From NCBI GenBank assembly GCA_018240565.1, contig JAFEFO010000033.1, positions 1 through 64,000 of the forward strand: DNA of 64,000 nt. The letters are read 5' to 3'. The translations under genes and the position numbers were made by a program. This document shows positions 20,006 to 28,788 of this stretch, piece after piece; the stretch's first letter is position 1, and each line of letters opens with the position of its first letter. The DNA comes from Pseudomonadota bacterium (GTDB taxonomy: Bacteria; Pseudomonadota; Gammaproteobacteria; Xanthomonadales; Rhodanobacteraceae). The notes under the pieces were generated by a model. That model made no database searches. It was not told where the DNA came from and worked only from the letters and a program-made list of their open reading frames with translations.

Positions 20006-20062
20006 TCGCCTCTTCCGCTGGCGGGAGCGGCCGGCGCGAACGCGCCGGGTGAGGGTGGGCAG
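20006..20062. repeat. Degenerate CCTCT-type intergenic repeat
   Basis: Just after fba, CCTCTTCCGC/GCGGGAG is followed by GGTGAGGGTGGGC, which resembles a decayed copy of the hairpin-plus-tail repeat at 53691-53825. No coding role is seen. Confidence 0.35.
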
Positions 20063-20069
20063 GTCGAAT

Positions 20070-20097
20070 GAAAACGGGCGCCCAGGCGCCCGTTTTC
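20070..20097. terminator. Bidirectional terminator between fba and SCO1 gene
   Basis: GAAAACGGGCGCC (20070-20082) and GGCGCCCGTTTTC (20085-20097) are perfect inverted copies. On each strand the GC stem is followed by a run of T, so it can stop transcription of the convergent fba (+) and SCO1 (-) genes. Confidence 0.85.
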
Positions 20098-20098
20098 G

Positions 20099-20662
20099 TT
20101 ACTTCGCCGCGAACAGCTTCTTGGCCGCCGCCACGAAGGCCGTATCCACGCCGTCCATCTTCTCGCTGCGCGCGACGATGCGGCCCTGCGCATCGAGCAG
20201 GACCAGTACCGAGGTGTGGTTGAAATCGCCGTCCGGCAGGGCGCGGTACTGGATGTCGAGCACGGCGGCGATCTGGCGCACGCCGGCGGCGTCGGCGTGC
20301 GCGAGCGTCCACGTCGCGGCATCGAGCTTGCGCTGGCCCAGCACCTGCCGCAAATGCGCCGGCGTGTCGCGCTGCGCATCGAAACTCACCAGCAGCACGT
20401 CGGGTTTGGCATCGGCGTCGTGGGCGATGGCCTTTTGTGTACGCTTGAGCGACTCGATGATCAACGGGCACATGGTCTGGCAGGACGTATAGAACATGCT
20501 GGCGAGCAGCGGCTTGCCGGCGCGATCGGCCAGCTGGAACGTGTGCTCGTTCTGGTCGGTCAGCGCCACCGGCAGGCGATAGACGGAATCGCCGGGCAGT
20601 TCGGCAGCGTGCGCCGGCGCGGCGAAGGCAAGGAAAAGAGCGAGCAGTCCGATGAGTTTCAT
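20099..20662 (-). CDS. SCO1/SenC family copper protein
   Basis: A 187-residue exported thioredoxin-fold protein. After a signal peptide (cleavage near AHAAE) it has C61-x3-C65 (SCQTMC) and H149 (FNHTSV), the copper-binding set of SCO1 proteins. These deliver copper or reduce cysteines during copper-enzyme assembly. Its place directly after nirK and nirV, overlapping nirV by four bases, suggests it serves the copper sites of NirK rather than an oxidase (inference). Confidence 0.85.
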   Translation of the reverse strand: MKLIGLLALFLAFAAPAHAAELPGDSVYRLPVALTDQNEHTFQLADRAGKPLLASMFYTSCQTMCPLIIESLKRTQKAIAHDADAKPDVLLVSFDAQRDTPAHLRQVLGQRKLDAATWTLAHADAAGVRQIAAVLDIQYRALPDGDFNHTSVLVLLDAQGRIVARSEKMDGVDTAFVAAAKKLFAAK

Positions 20663-21444
20663 GGCGTGGTTCCCGAAGTGGTGCTGCGGGCGCAGCGAAA
20701 GCCGAGGTTGACGGTGGTGTCGGCGGCCTTGAGCGCGGACAGCATGGCCACGCGCATCAACACCGCATAGTTGTCGCGATCGCGCAGGTTGAGCGCACCG
20801 GCGCCGCAGAACTTGAGCCGATCCGGATCATTCTGGTCGCGGCTGTCGCTGGCCACGAGCAGGGCGTTGAAATCGTCCACCCATTCCCAGACCAGTCCGT
20901 GCATATCGCGCACGCCGTAGAAATTCGGCGCGCCGCCGATGCGTGCAACGGCGGCGTTGGACGGCTGCGAATACCAGTTGAGGATGCGTTCGCGCCAGGC
21001 CGGATCGGCGCGCGCATCGGCGCGCGTGGCATCCGCGGCGGCGGCGAATTCCCATTCGTTCCAGCTCGGCAGGCGCGCGTTTTCGCTGGCGCAGAATGCC
21101 TGCGCGGCGAACCAGCTCACCTGCGTCACCGGCTGGTCGGGCAGGGCGCCGTCGCCAAGCACGGTTGCGGATTGCCAATGCGCAAGGTAACGCGGTTCGG
21201 CAAAGATCGCAGCGACCTGGCCGCGCTGCCACTGCGCATGCGTCTTCACGAAGGCGAGGAACTGCGCGTTCGTGACCGGCTCGCTGCGCAGCGCGAATGG
21301 CGCGACGACGATGTCGCCACCGTTCGCGTCCGCCGGCAACACGCTGGCGAAGCGCCCGCCGGGCAGGCTGGCGTACTCGGCCGCCGGCGCGGTGCCGGCG
21401 GCGAGCAGGGCGCCGACGAGGAACAGGGCGCGCAGGATCGGCAT
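20659..21444 (-). CDS. nirV: NirV-like formylglycine-generating-enzyme (SUMF1) family protein
   Basis: A 261-residue exported protein with a signal peptide and an FGE-sulfatase fold: FALRSEPVTNAQFLAFV, QPVTQVSWFAAQAFCAS, LPSWNEWEFAA and the C-terminal NLGFRCAR. Proteins of this class (NirV) sit beside nirK in many denitrifiers; their exact action is unsettled. It starts one base inside the nirK stop (TGATG), so the order nirK-nirV-SCO1 is a tight operon. Confidence 0.82.
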   Translation of the reverse strand: MPILRALFLVGALLAAGTAPAAEYASLPGGRFASVLPADANGGDIVVAPFALRSEPVTNAQFLAFVKTHAQWQRGQVAAIFAEPRYLAHWQSATVLGDGALPDQPVTQVSWFAAQAFCASENARLPSWNEWEFAAAADATRADARADPAWRERILNWYSQPSNAAVARIGGAPNFYGVRDMHGLVWEWVDDFNALLVASDSRDQNDPDRLKFCGAGALNLRDRDNYAVLMRVAMLSALKAADTTVNLGFRCARSTTSGTTP

Positions 21445-22934
21445 CAGTGTTCGGCCTTGGCCGTAGGCGCCGGCTCGGCGCGCGCTTTTGCCACGTCCGC
21501 CGATTCGATGCGTCCGCCCGGATTGCCCCAGCTGTTGAGCACATAGGTCAGGATATTGGCGACCTCGTCGTCGTTGAGCTGGGTCATCGGCGGCATCACC
21601 GAGTTGTAATCCTTGCCGTTGACCTTGATCGGGCCGGTCAAGCCATGCAACACGATGCGCATGGTCTGTTTGGGATCGGCGGCGATCATGCTCGACTTGG
21701 CCAGTGGCGGAAACACGCCCGGCAAGCCTTCGCCATTGGCCTGGTGGCAGACCGAACAGGTGCCGGTGAACAATTGCTGGCCGGCCTTGATCTGCTCCTC
21801 CTTCGTCAACTTGCCGGCAGCGGCAGCCTTGCTGGCCACGGTCACGGCCGCCAGGTTCGGTTCGGCGCGATCGCCCAGATAGACCGAATCAACTTCCTTG
21901 CCGGAATACACGGTCTTGTTCTCCGGGCCGTCCACTTTCAGGATCGCCAGCGCACCCTTGTTGAAGGCGCGGAAGATCGAATGATCGACCAGCACATAGC
22001 TGCCCGGGACTTCGGTGTGGAATTCCACCATCGCCGCGCCACCGGCCGGAATAAGCGTGGTCTGCACGTTGTGCTGCTCGACCGTGCCGCCTTCCGGACG
22101 CACCGTGTCGAAGATCTCGCCGATCACGTGGAAGCTCGACACCAGGTTCGGGCCGCCGTTGCCGACGAACAGGCGCACGGTTTCGCCGGTCTTGGCGGTC
22201 AGCGCCTTGTCGCCGGTAAGCGCGCCCTCGGAACCATTGAACAGCACATAGGTCGGTTTTTCGTCGATGGCCGATTCCATGTTGAACGGCTGGTGGCCCT
22301 TCTCGCGGTACTTGCCGACGGTGTAGAAGTCGCCCTGCATCACGTAGTACTCGTGATCGACCGGCGCCAGGCCTTCGGGCGGTTCGACCAGGATCAGGCC
22401 ATACATGCCGTTGGCCACGTGCATGCCGACCGGCGCGGTCGCGCAGTGATAGACATAGATGCCCTGGTTGAGCGCCTTGAACGTGAATTGCGATTGATGC
22501 CCCGGCGCGGTGAAGCTCGACGCCGCGCCGCCACCGGGTCCGGTGACGCCGTGCAGGTCGATGTTGTGCGGCATCTTGCTGTTCGGGCTGTTCTTCAGAT
22601 GAAACTCCACCGTGTCGCCCTGGCGCACGCGGATGAAGCTGCCGGGAACCGTGCCGCCGAAGGTCCAGAAGGTGTAGGTCACGCCCTCGGAAATCGGCAG
22701 TTCCTTTTCGATCACCTCCAGTTCCACGATCACCTTGGCCGGGTAATTGCGCAGGGTCGGCGCCGGCACGTTGGGCGGACTGGTGAGCACGGCATGGATC
22801 GGATCGCCGCGCGGCGGCCCGAAATCGCCATGGATGTAGTTGCTCGGCGACAAGCCGGCGTCATCGGCCGGCGCGGCGCCGGCGAACCCCAGCAGCAGGG
22901 CGGCAAGACCAAGTGTGAACAGGCGTGTTTTCAT
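21444..22934 (-). CDS. nirK: Copper nitrite reductase NirK with fused cytochrome c domain
   Basis: A 496-residue periplasmic enzyme reducing nitrite to nitric oxide. Two cupredoxin domains carry type 1 copper ligands H123, C164, H172 and M177 and type 2 ligands H128, H163 and H318; the catalytic D126 and H269 are present. A linker rich in Ala leads to a C-terminal cytochrome c domain (about 380-475) with C393-S-V-C396-H397 and an MPPM axial-ligand motif. This is the three-domain NirK known from Ralstonia. The signal peptide ends near GAAPA. An FNR-type box at 22993-23006 suits anaerobic induction. Confidence 0.95.
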   Translation of the reverse strand: MKTRLFTLGLAALLLGFAGAAPADDAGLSPSNYIHGDFGPPRGDPIHAVLTSPPNVPAPTLRNYPAKVIVELEVIEKELPISEGVTYTFWTFGGTVPGSFIRVRQGDTVEFHLKNSPNSKMPHNIDLHGVTGPGGGAASSFTAPGHQSQFTFKALNQGIYVYHCATAPVGMHVANGMYGLILVEPPEGLAPVDHEYYVMQGDFYTVGKYREKGHQPFNMESAIDEKPTYVLFNGSEGALTGDKALTAKTGETVRLFVGNGGPNLVSSFHVIGEIFDTVRPEGGTVEQHNVQTTLIPAGGAAMVEFHTEVPGSYVLVDHSIFRAFNKGALAILKVDGPENKTVYSGKEVDSVYLGDRAEPNLAAVTVASKAAAAGKLTKEEQIKAGQQLFTGTCSVCHQANGEGLPGVFPPLAKSSMIAADPKQTMRIVLHGLTGPIKVNGKDYNSVMPPMTQLNDDEVANILTYVLNSWGNPGGRIESADVAKARAEPAPTAKAEH

Positions 22935-22964
22935 GGTGAACCCCAGAGGTTGGCGGATGGTGCA

Positions 22965-22970
22965 ATCTAA
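22965..22970 (-). promoter_or_regulatory. Putative nirK -10
   Basis: TTAGAT on the minus strand. It predicts a start near 22958, which puts the FNR box centre at -41.5, the classical class II activation distance. Confidence 0.45.
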
Positions 22971-22992
22971 CTATGCCATGCCTCGGCGCGAA

Positions 22993-23006
22993 TTGACTCC
23001 GGTCAA
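22993..23006 (-). promoter_or_regulatory. FNR/Dnr-type box, nirK promoter
   Basis: TTGAC-TCCG-GTCAA, a perfect palindrome of the FNR/Dnr class, centred about 65 bases before the nirK ATG. Confidence 0.85.
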
Positions 23007-23042
23007 GTGCTGCGGCTGTTTTTCATGCAGTGCAGCATCGCC

Positions 23043-23056
23043 TTGATCTGGATCAA
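23043..23056 (+). promoter_or_regulatory. FNR box, porin promoter
   Basis: TTGAT-CTGG-ATCAA, an exact match to the FNR consensus, centred about 72 bases before the porin ATG. With 22993-23006 it forms a divergent pair of sites. Confidence 0.87.
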
Positions 23057-23121
23057 GGTGCCGCCCGCGGCAGTGAAGAAACTGGCGCGGTCGCGGCAGT
23101 TTGCCGCTTTGGGGGTCGCCC

Positions 23122-24324
23122 ATGTCCAGGAACCATTGCCTGCTCGCCAGTGCCATCGCTCTCGCGTTTTCGCAGGTTGCTGCGTTTGCACAATCCGCGC
23201 CGGACGGCGCCGCGCAGAGCAAACCGATCGTCGAGGTGCGCTATCGCTACGAGGGTGTGGGCGACGACGCCTTCACGCGCGACGCCGACGCCAACACCGT
23301 GCGCTTGCGCCTGGGTTACCGTTGGGAATTCGCGCCCGGATGGCGCGCGGTCGTCTCCGCGGATCGCGTGCAGGCGCTGGCCGGTGCCCACTACAACAGC
23401 ACGGCGAACGGCAAGACGCAGTATCCGACGGTGGCCGATCCGCAATCGAGCGAATTCCACGAAGCCTACGTCGGCTATGCGAGCGGCGGGCTCGATGCCG
23501 CGCTCGGCCGCCAGATCGTCGCATTCGACAACCAGCGCTTCTTCGGCAATTCCGGCTGGCGCCAGAACGAGCAGACCTTCGATGCGTTTTCGGCGCGCTA
23601 TGCGTTCGATGGCGGCGGTCCGGTCGTGCGCTACGCGTATCTGGATCGCGTGCAGCGCGTGTTCGGCAACGCCAACCCGAATCCGTTGCTGCGCGCGTGG
23701 GACTTGAACGCAAACCTGCTCAACGTTGCGCAGGCGTTGCCGCTCGGCACGCTGGTCGGTTACGCGTACTTCGTGCGCAACGACACCGTGGCCACGGCAT
23801 CCACGCGCACGTTCGGCGCACGCTGGACCGGCGCGCAGGCCGCGGGCGAGGTCAAGTTCGGCTGGACGCTCGAATACGCGCGACAGGACGACTACGCGAA
23901 CAACCCGGCGTCGCAGAGCGCGAGCTATCGCCTGATCGAACCCACGCTCACCTGGCGTGGCGTCACCTTCAAGGCCGGCGACGAAGTCATGGGCGGCAAC
24001 GGGCACTACGGATTCGCCACGCCGTTTGCGACGCTGCATGCCTTTGACGGCTGGGCCGATCGTTTCCTGACCACGCCAGTCGATGGCATCGACGACCGTT
24101 ATCTGGGCGCCAGCGGCAACCTCGGCAAGGCGGTGTGGACGACGACCTGGCACGATTTCCATGCCGATCGTGGCGGTCGCGCCTACGGCACCGAATTCGA
24201 CGCGATGCTCACCTATCCGCTGGCCCGTGGCCTGACCGGCCTGCTCAAGCTCGCCGACTATCGCAGCGACGGCTTCAGCACGGATGAGCGCAAACTGTGG
24301 GCGAGCATCGAGTACAAGTTCTGA
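23122..24324 (+). CDS. Outer-membrane beta-barrel protein (alginate-export/porin-like)
   Basis: A 400-residue exported protein: signal peptide (cleavage near AFAQS), then alternating amphipathic strands ending in a C-terminal aromatic (IEYKF), as expected of an outer-membrane barrel. The RYRYEGV...LRLRLGYRWEFAPGW start and VGYASGGLDAALGRQIVAFDNQRFFG segment resemble the alginate-export family. The FNR box upstream and divergence from nirK suggest nitrite or anion passage during denitrification (inference). ATG 23122 is chosen, with GGGGG (23111-23115) upstream. Confidence 0.72.
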   Translation: MSRNHCLLASAIALAFSQVAAFAQSAPDGAAQSKPIVEVRYRYEGVGDDAFTRDADANTVRLRLGYRWEFAPGWRAVVSADRVQALAGAHYNSTANGKTQYPTVADPQSSEFHEAYVGYASGGLDAALGRQIVAFDNQRFFGNSGWRQNEQTFDAFSARYAFDGGGPVVRYAYLDRVQRVFGNANPNPLLRAWDLNANLLNVAQALPLGTLVGYAYFVRNDTVATASTRTFGARWTGAQAAGEVKFGWTLEYARQDDYANNPASQSASYRLIEPTLTWRGVTFKAGDEVMGGNGHYGFATPFATLHAFDGWADRFLTTPVDGIDDRYLGASGNLGKAVWTTTWHDFHADRGGRAYGTEFDAMLTYPLARGLTGLLKLADYRSDGFSTDERKLWASIEYKF

Positions 24325-24336
24325 CCGCCGTGCGCA

Positions 24337-24741
24337 TTAGTGCACGATCTGCGTGAATATCCCGCGCGGATCGTGCGCGATGGCGATGCTGACGATGAAC
24401 AGGTACACGGCGAGCGCGGCGATGAAGAATCCCGCGCGGCTTGTGCGCGTACGTCCGCGCCGCAGTGCGAACACGCCGAGCACGATGTAGGCGACGAGCA
24501 GCAGCACCTTGGCGGTGAGCCAGGCTTGCACGAACGGATACTGGTGCAACATCACGGTGAGCGTGATGCCGGCAGCGAGCAGTGTGGTGTCGATCAGGTA
24601 CGAGCCGCGCTTCAGAATCGGGTGATACACCCACGGCGACCCCGCCAGCATCATCATCCCGCGCAGCGTGAACAGGCTGCCGGAGAGGACGACGCAGGTG
24701 ATGTGCAGGAATTTTACCTGCGGATAAAACGCGATGAGCAT
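24337..24741 (-). CDS. SirB family membrane protein
   Basis: A 134-residue membrane protein with four hydrophobic helices. The N-terminal YPQVKFLHITCVVLSGSLFTLRG and SYLIDTTLLAAGITL segments are typical of the SirB family, whose function is unknown. It starts seven bases after the nnrS stop, so it is probably the second gene of the nnrS transcript and convergent with the porin gene. Confidence 0.8.
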   Translation of the reverse strand: MLIAFYPQVKFLHITCVVLSGSLFTLRGMMMLAGSPWVYHPILKRGSYLIDTTLLAAGITLTVMLHQYPFVQAWLTAKVLLLVAYIVLGVFALRRGRTRTSRAGFFIAALAVYLFIVSIAIAHDPRGIFTQIVH

Positions 24742-24748
24742 CCGCGCA

Positions 24749-26062
24749 TTATCCCGGAACTCCGTCGCGGCGTGGCGTCAGGTAGATCCACAGCGAGCGC
24801 AGCACCCACGGTGCGAACGCAACCACCCAGCCGAACGCGGCGATGACCAGCCACAGCGACGTGTTGGTGGCGAGCTCGGCGCCGATGCGAATCAGCACGA
24901 CCGCTTGCAACAGCGCGAACGTGAGCCAGGGAACCACGCCCATCTGCAGCGGACGCCCGGAATGACCGTGCGTCACGCGCGTGACCATCGCCACCAGCAT
25001 CGAGGCAAAGAAGCCGACCGTGAGCGCGTGCACCGGCGCGCGGCCGAGCGTGAACTCGCCGGTCCAGCGCAAGATCAGGCTCTGCACGGTGAACAGCACG
25101 AAGGCGGTCGGCAGCCAGAGCAACGCGATGTGCAAGGCCGCCAGCAATCCCGGGCGCAGGCATTTCCAAGGTTGCCAACCGATCCAGTGCCAGGCGAAGA
25201 ACAGCGCGAGCGGCGCATCGACGAGGAACATCAGGTCGTAGCGGTGCGCCAGTTCCAGGCCCAGGTGCGCGAGCAGCAGCGGCCACAGCACGGCCAGGCT
25301 CCATGCCGGCCGGAATGGACGATACGACGGCCCGACCACATTGCTGCTGAAAAACGGAACCATGCGGTGGCTGACCGTGAAGAAGATCGGCAATAGCAGG
25401 CCGAACGTGCCGACCTTGATCGACACGATTGCGCACTGCCACGGCGCGCCGAGCACGAACGCAAGGAAACACGCCAGGCCGAGAAAGCCAGCGCACAAGG
25501 CGCTGAAGCAGGACAACGCGTGGCGATCCTGCCACTGGTTGCGGCGCAAGACGCCACCGAGCGCACGCAGGGCCATCAGCCAGCCGCCGAGCATCAGCGC
25601 CAATCCGGCGATCAGCACGGGCTTGAGGTCCAGCAAGCCGATGTGCGCGAGCAGGTAACCGCCGAACACGCCGGCGAAGACCGGGACATAGGTGCGCTTG
25701 GGCAACGCCGGTTGTCCCATCCAGCGCGGGAACACGGTGAGCAGGAATCCGAAGATGAACATCGCCAGCATGCCGTATTGCGTGAACACGGCGTGCGCCC
25801 ATCCGGCATACACCGGCGCGGCTGGAAAGGCGTGGCCGAAGTATCCGGCGCCGAGGAAGCACGCCCACCACGTCATGGTGACGAGCAGCGCGGTCGCGCC
25901 GCCGAAGAACATCATCCGGTGCGGCGCGGCGGCGAGAATGCGCGGCACGTCCGCCAGCGTTGGAAATCCGGCGGGAGCGGCGTCCGGACTCGAGACGGCC
26001 GCCACTCCCGCCTGCTGCCCCGCCCGGGAGGGGATGAATTCCGGTTTGCTGCGCGTATCCAT
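24749..26062 (-). CDS. nnrS: NnrS family haem-copper membrane protein
   Basis: A 437-residue inner-membrane protein with about 12 helices. It matches NnrS, which lessens nitric-oxide damage to metabolism in denitrifiers: APHRMMFFGGATALL, AGWAHAVFTQYGMLAMFIFGFLLT-type, SHRMVPFFSSN and RVTHGHSGRPL carry the conserved histidines. The N-terminal 35 residues are a variable cytoplasmic tail. An FNR-like site at 26125-26138 lies 63 bases upstream. Confidence 0.9.
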   Translation of the reverse strand: MDTRSKPEFIPSRAGQQAGVAAVSSPDAAPAGFPTLADVPRILAAAPHRMMFFGGATALLVTMTWWACFLGAGYFGHAFPAAPVYAGWAHAVFTQYGMLAMFIFGFLLTVFPRWMGQPALPKRTYVPVFAGVFGGYLLAHIGLLDLKPVLIAGLALMLGGWLMALRALGGVLRRNQWQDRHALSCFSALCAGFLGLACFLAFVLGAPWQCAIVSIKVGTFGLLLPIFFTVSHRMVPFFSSNVVGPSYRPFRPAWSLAVLWPLLLAHLGLELAHRYDLMFLVDAPLALFFAWHWIGWQPWKCLRPGLLAALHIALLWLPTAFVLFTVQSLILRWTGEFTLGRAPVHALTVGFFASMLVAMVTRVTHGHSGRPLQMGVVPWLTFALLQAVVLIRIGAELATNTSLWLVIAAFGWVVAFAPWVLRSLWIYLTPRRDGVPG

Positions 26063-26124
26063 GTGCCTGTCCTGCTTGGGCGATGCGGCGCCTGCCAGCT
26101 TGCTCCCGGTGCGGCGGCATGACC

Positions 26125-26138
26125 TTGACGCAAGTCAG
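26125..26138 (-). promoter_or_regulatory. FNR-like box, nnrS side
   Basis: TTGAC-GCAA-GTCAG, one mismatch from a perfect palindrome, upstream of nnrS. Confidence 0.65.
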
Positions 26139-26153
26139 GCCGGCGCGAATCAC

Positions 26154-26167
26154 TTGATCGCAATCAA
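26154..26167 (+). promoter_or_regulatory. FNR box, Cys-rich protein side
   Basis: TTGAT-CGCA-ATCAA, a perfect FNR consensus, centred 61 bases before the GTG at 26222. A CATGCT at 26190-26195 could be its -10, putting the box at -41.5. Confidence 0.85.
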
Positions 26168-26221
26168 TGCGGCACGGGCGGCGCCAGCGCATGCTGGATT
26201 GCATTCCGCGGAGGCAATGGC

Positions 26222-26512
26222 GTGACCGATTATATCCAGGCCTGGCAATGCATCGGCTGCGGCAGGATCGAAGCCCCACAGCCGTGCATCGGCGTGTGCC
26301 GGGACCGCAAGGTCCAGTTCATCGGCAGGCTCGAACACGAGGGCGTGCTGGCTGAAAGCGCCGCGCTGCGCGCGCAACGCGATCGCGCCTGCGCGATGTT
26401 GGCGCGCTTCGTTGCGGCGACGCCGCGCGCCGGGCACTGGGAGGAATCCTGGCATGCACTGCACGCACAACTGGCGCAGGTGCTGGCCATGCTCGCGGCG
26501 GAGCCGGAATAG
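26222..26512 (+). CDS. Small four-cysteine protein, FNR-box promoter, divergent from nnrS
   Basis: A 96-residue cytoplasmic protein. The N-terminus holds WQCIGCGRIEAPQPCIGVC (residues 8-26), a C10-x2-C13-x8-C22-x3-C26 set that could bind zinc or iron-sulfur. The rest is helical and Ala-rich (about 40-90). The GTG start has GAGG (26211-26214) seven bases before it; an out-of-frame ATG at 26217 stops after two codons. It has its own perfect FNR box and is divergent from nnrS, so a role in nitric-oxide or anaerobic physiology is inferred. No named family was recognised. Confidence 0.75.
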   Translation: MTDYIQAWQCIGCGRIEAPQPCIGVCRDRKVQFIGRLEHEGVLAESAALRAQRDRACAMLARFVAATPRAGHWEESWHALHAQLAQVLAMLAAEPE

Positions 26513-26600
26513 CGTGGCGCCGGAAGGGCCGCGATCGTGGCATGGCGGTTTCCGCCACGCTCTTGCGTACAAGGCAGGCACACCAACCACGGAATCCGCC

Positions 26601-27671
26601 ATGTTGCGTCTTTCCCGCACGATCCTGCCCTTGCTCCTTGCCGCCCTGCCGTTCGCGCAGGCGCGTGCCGACATCCTGATCGGCAGCTTCAGCGGCGATA
26701 TCAATGTGCGCCGCCAGATTTTGAGCTTTGCCGACGATGCCAATGGGGCTACCGCGATACCCTTGCGCGTCATGGGCGGGGCGAACAGCGGCCTGATCGA
26801 GCCGGTCGCGGGCGTGTTCGAGCCGGGAGAGAACGTGCTCTATGTCGGCGACTTCCGTGGCCAATCGGTTCGCGCCTTCCCCGTGTCGAGCACCAATGGT
26901 GACCCAACGCCCCTGCGCGCCATCGGCCCAAGTTACGCATCTCAGGTTCGTGGTCTGGCCGTGGATGCGGCGCACGACGAACTGCTCGTCGTGAGCAGTT
27001 GCTGCTTCAAGGCATTCGATCGCAATGCCAACGGTGACGTCTTCTACAAGCGCAGTGTGCAATGGGGCGGCTTGTCCGGCAGCGTGACCCAACAAAACTA
27101 CCCGTCGAGCATCGTCTACATGCCGGCGACCGACGAAATCGCGGAAGCCGATACCGACAGCGCATCGCCCTACACGCCCAAGGTTCTGGTTTTCAATCGC
27201 ATCGACAGCGGCAACGTGGCGCCCAAGCGCATCATCAAGGGTGCGAACACGGGTCTTGGTACCTATGCCGGTGCGCTCGCCTACGACCCGTCATCGCGCA
27301 AGCTGTTCGTCGGCGCCTACACCACCAACCCCGACAACAGCCATTCCGCGCGCATCATGGTGTTCGACGACATGGCCAACGGCGATGTGGTGCCGCTGCG
27401 CACCATTTACGGTTCCATTGCCGGCCTGGAACTGCCCGGTACCAGCATGATCGGCGGGCTTGCCATCGACCCCGAGCGGCAGCGCCTGATCGTTTCGATT
27501 TCCGACTACGCGGCGGCGGCCAACAACAAGATCCTCGTCTTTGCGCTCACCGCAAACGGTTATGCGGTGCCGTTGCAAGTGATCGCCGGCCCGCAGTCGA
27601 GCCTTCCGACCAACCTTGGCGCGCCGATCTGGATGCCTGGCGATCGCATCTTCCGCAACGGCTTCGAGTAG
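26601..27671 (+). CDS. Secreted beta-propeller-like protein with C-terminal GFE motif
   Basis: A 356-residue exported protein. The signal peptide is cleaved near ARADI. The mature part has repeated blades (ILSFADDANGATAIPLRVMGG, VLVFNRIDSGNVAPKRIIKG, IMVFDDMANGDVVPLRTI, ILVFALTANGYAVPLQVIAG) of about 45-100 residues, as in six- or seven-bladed propellers of NHL/lactonase type. It ends GDRIFRNGFE, the same tail type as the protein at 8673-9026. Ligand or enzymatic activity is unknown. Convergent with the PLP gene, eight bases apart. Confidence 0.7.
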   Translation: MLRLSRTILPLLLAALPFAQARADILIGSFSGDINVRRQILSFADDANGATAIPLRVMGGANSGLIEPVAGVFEPGENVLYVGDFRGQSVRAFPVSSTNGDPTPLRAIGPSYASQVRGLAVDAAHDELLVVSSCCFKAFDRNANGDVFYKRSVQWGGLSGSVTQQNYPSSIVYMPATDEIAEADTDSASPYTPKVLVFNRIDSGNVAPKRIIKGANTGLGTYAGALAYDPSSRKLFVGAYTTNPDNSHSARIMVFDDMANGDVVPLRTIYGSIAGLELPGTSMIGGLAIDPERQRLIVSISDYAAAANNKILVFALTANGYAVPLQVIAGPQSSLPTNLGAPIWMPGDRIFRNGFE

Positions 27672-27678
27672 GTCGTGT

Positions 27679-28788
27679 CTACGCCAAGGACAGGGACGAT
27701 CCCTCGCGTACGCTGGCCTCCAGCGCCGCGCGCCACGGCGCCGGGTCGATGCCGCGCGCCGCGAGCCAGGCCGGGTCGAACAGGGTTTCGGCGTAGCGTT
27801 CGCCGCGATCGCACAGCAAGGTGACGATGCTGCCGTGCTCGCCGCGTGCGCGCATCTGCGCTGCCAGTTGCAGGCAGGCAACGAAGTTGGTGCCCGAAGA
27901 TCCGCCGTAGCGCCGTCCGAGGCGATCCTCGAGCAGCCACGCCGCGGCGATGGAGGCAGCGTCGGGAACCTCGATCACCTCATCGACGATGTCGAACAGG
28001 AATCCCGGTTCCACGCGTGGCCGGCCGATGCCTTCGATCAGGGTCGGCTGGCTGGCAATCGCGTGCGCATCGCGCGTGCGCCAGCCGTTGGCGAACGCGC
28101 TGCCGGCCGGATCGGCCACGCACAGGCGCGTGGGCAGGCGCAGGTAACGCAGGTAGCGGCCGATCGTGGCCGAAGTGCCGCCGGTGCCGGCGCCACAGAC
28201 AATCCATGCCGGTTGCGCATGCGCCTCGTGCGCGAGCTGGCCGATGATGGACTGCGCAATGTTGTTGTTGCCGCGCCAGTCGGTGGCGCGCTCGGCCAGG
28301 CCGAACTGGTCCAGGTGGCAGGCGCCGTTGGCCGCGTGCAGCGCCGCGCGCGCGTGGACTTCGCCGGCATCCTCGACCAGGTCGCAGGTGCCGCCGAGCG
28401 TTTCCACCGCACGGATTTTCGCCGGCGCGGTGCATGCGGGCATGACCGCGGTGAAGCGCAAGCCGAGCAGGCGCGCGAACCAGGCTTCGGCGATGGCGGT
28501 GCTGCCGGAAGAAGCGTCCACCGCGGACTGCCCGGCGTGCAGGCGGCCATTGCACAGCGCGTACAAATACAGCGAGCGCGCGAGGCGATGCTTGAGGCTG
28601 CCGGTGGGGTGCGCCGCTTCGTCCTTGAAATAAAAATCGATGCCGGGAAATCCGGGCAGGTCGATCTTGAGCAGATGCGTGTCGGCCGAGCGCGACGCTT
28701 CGCGCGCCAGTGCATCGATGGCCGCGTGCACCCAGTCGCGGTCATCGTGTGCGGAGGATTGCCCGTCGCTGGACCTGACGTTGATCAT
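27679..28788 (-). CDS. PLP-dependent cysteine synthase/desulfhydrase-like protein
   Basis: A 369-residue fold-type II PLP enzyme. The PLP lysine lies in PTGSLKHRLA, the substrate loop in SSGSTAIAEAW, and the phosphate-binding glycine loop in GAGTGGTSATIGRYL. The pattern is closest to the Cds1-type group, which degrades L-cysteine to pyruvate, H2S and ammonia, rather than biosynthetic CysK/CysM; this is family recognition, not proof. Its start overlaps the stop of the decarboxylase gene by four bases, so both follow the FNR-like box at 30754. Confidence 0.72.
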   Translation of the reverse strand: MINVRSSDGQSSAHDDRDWVHAAIDALAREASRSADTHLLKIDLPGFPGIDFYFKDEAAHPTGSLKHRLARSLYLYALCNGRLHAGQSAVDASSGSTAIAEAWFARLLGLRFTAVMPACTAPAKIRAVETLGGTCDLVEDAGEVHARAALHAANGACHLDQFGLAERATDWRGNNNIAQSIIGQLAHEAHAQPAWIVCGAGTGGTSATIGRYLRYLRLPTRLCVADPAGSAFANGWRTRDAHAIASQPTLIEGIGRPRVEPGFLFDIVDEVIEVPDAASIAAAWLLEDRLGRRYGGSSGTNFVACLQLAAQMRARGEHGSIVTLLCDRGERYAETLFDPAWLAARGIDPAPWRAALEASVREGSSLSLA

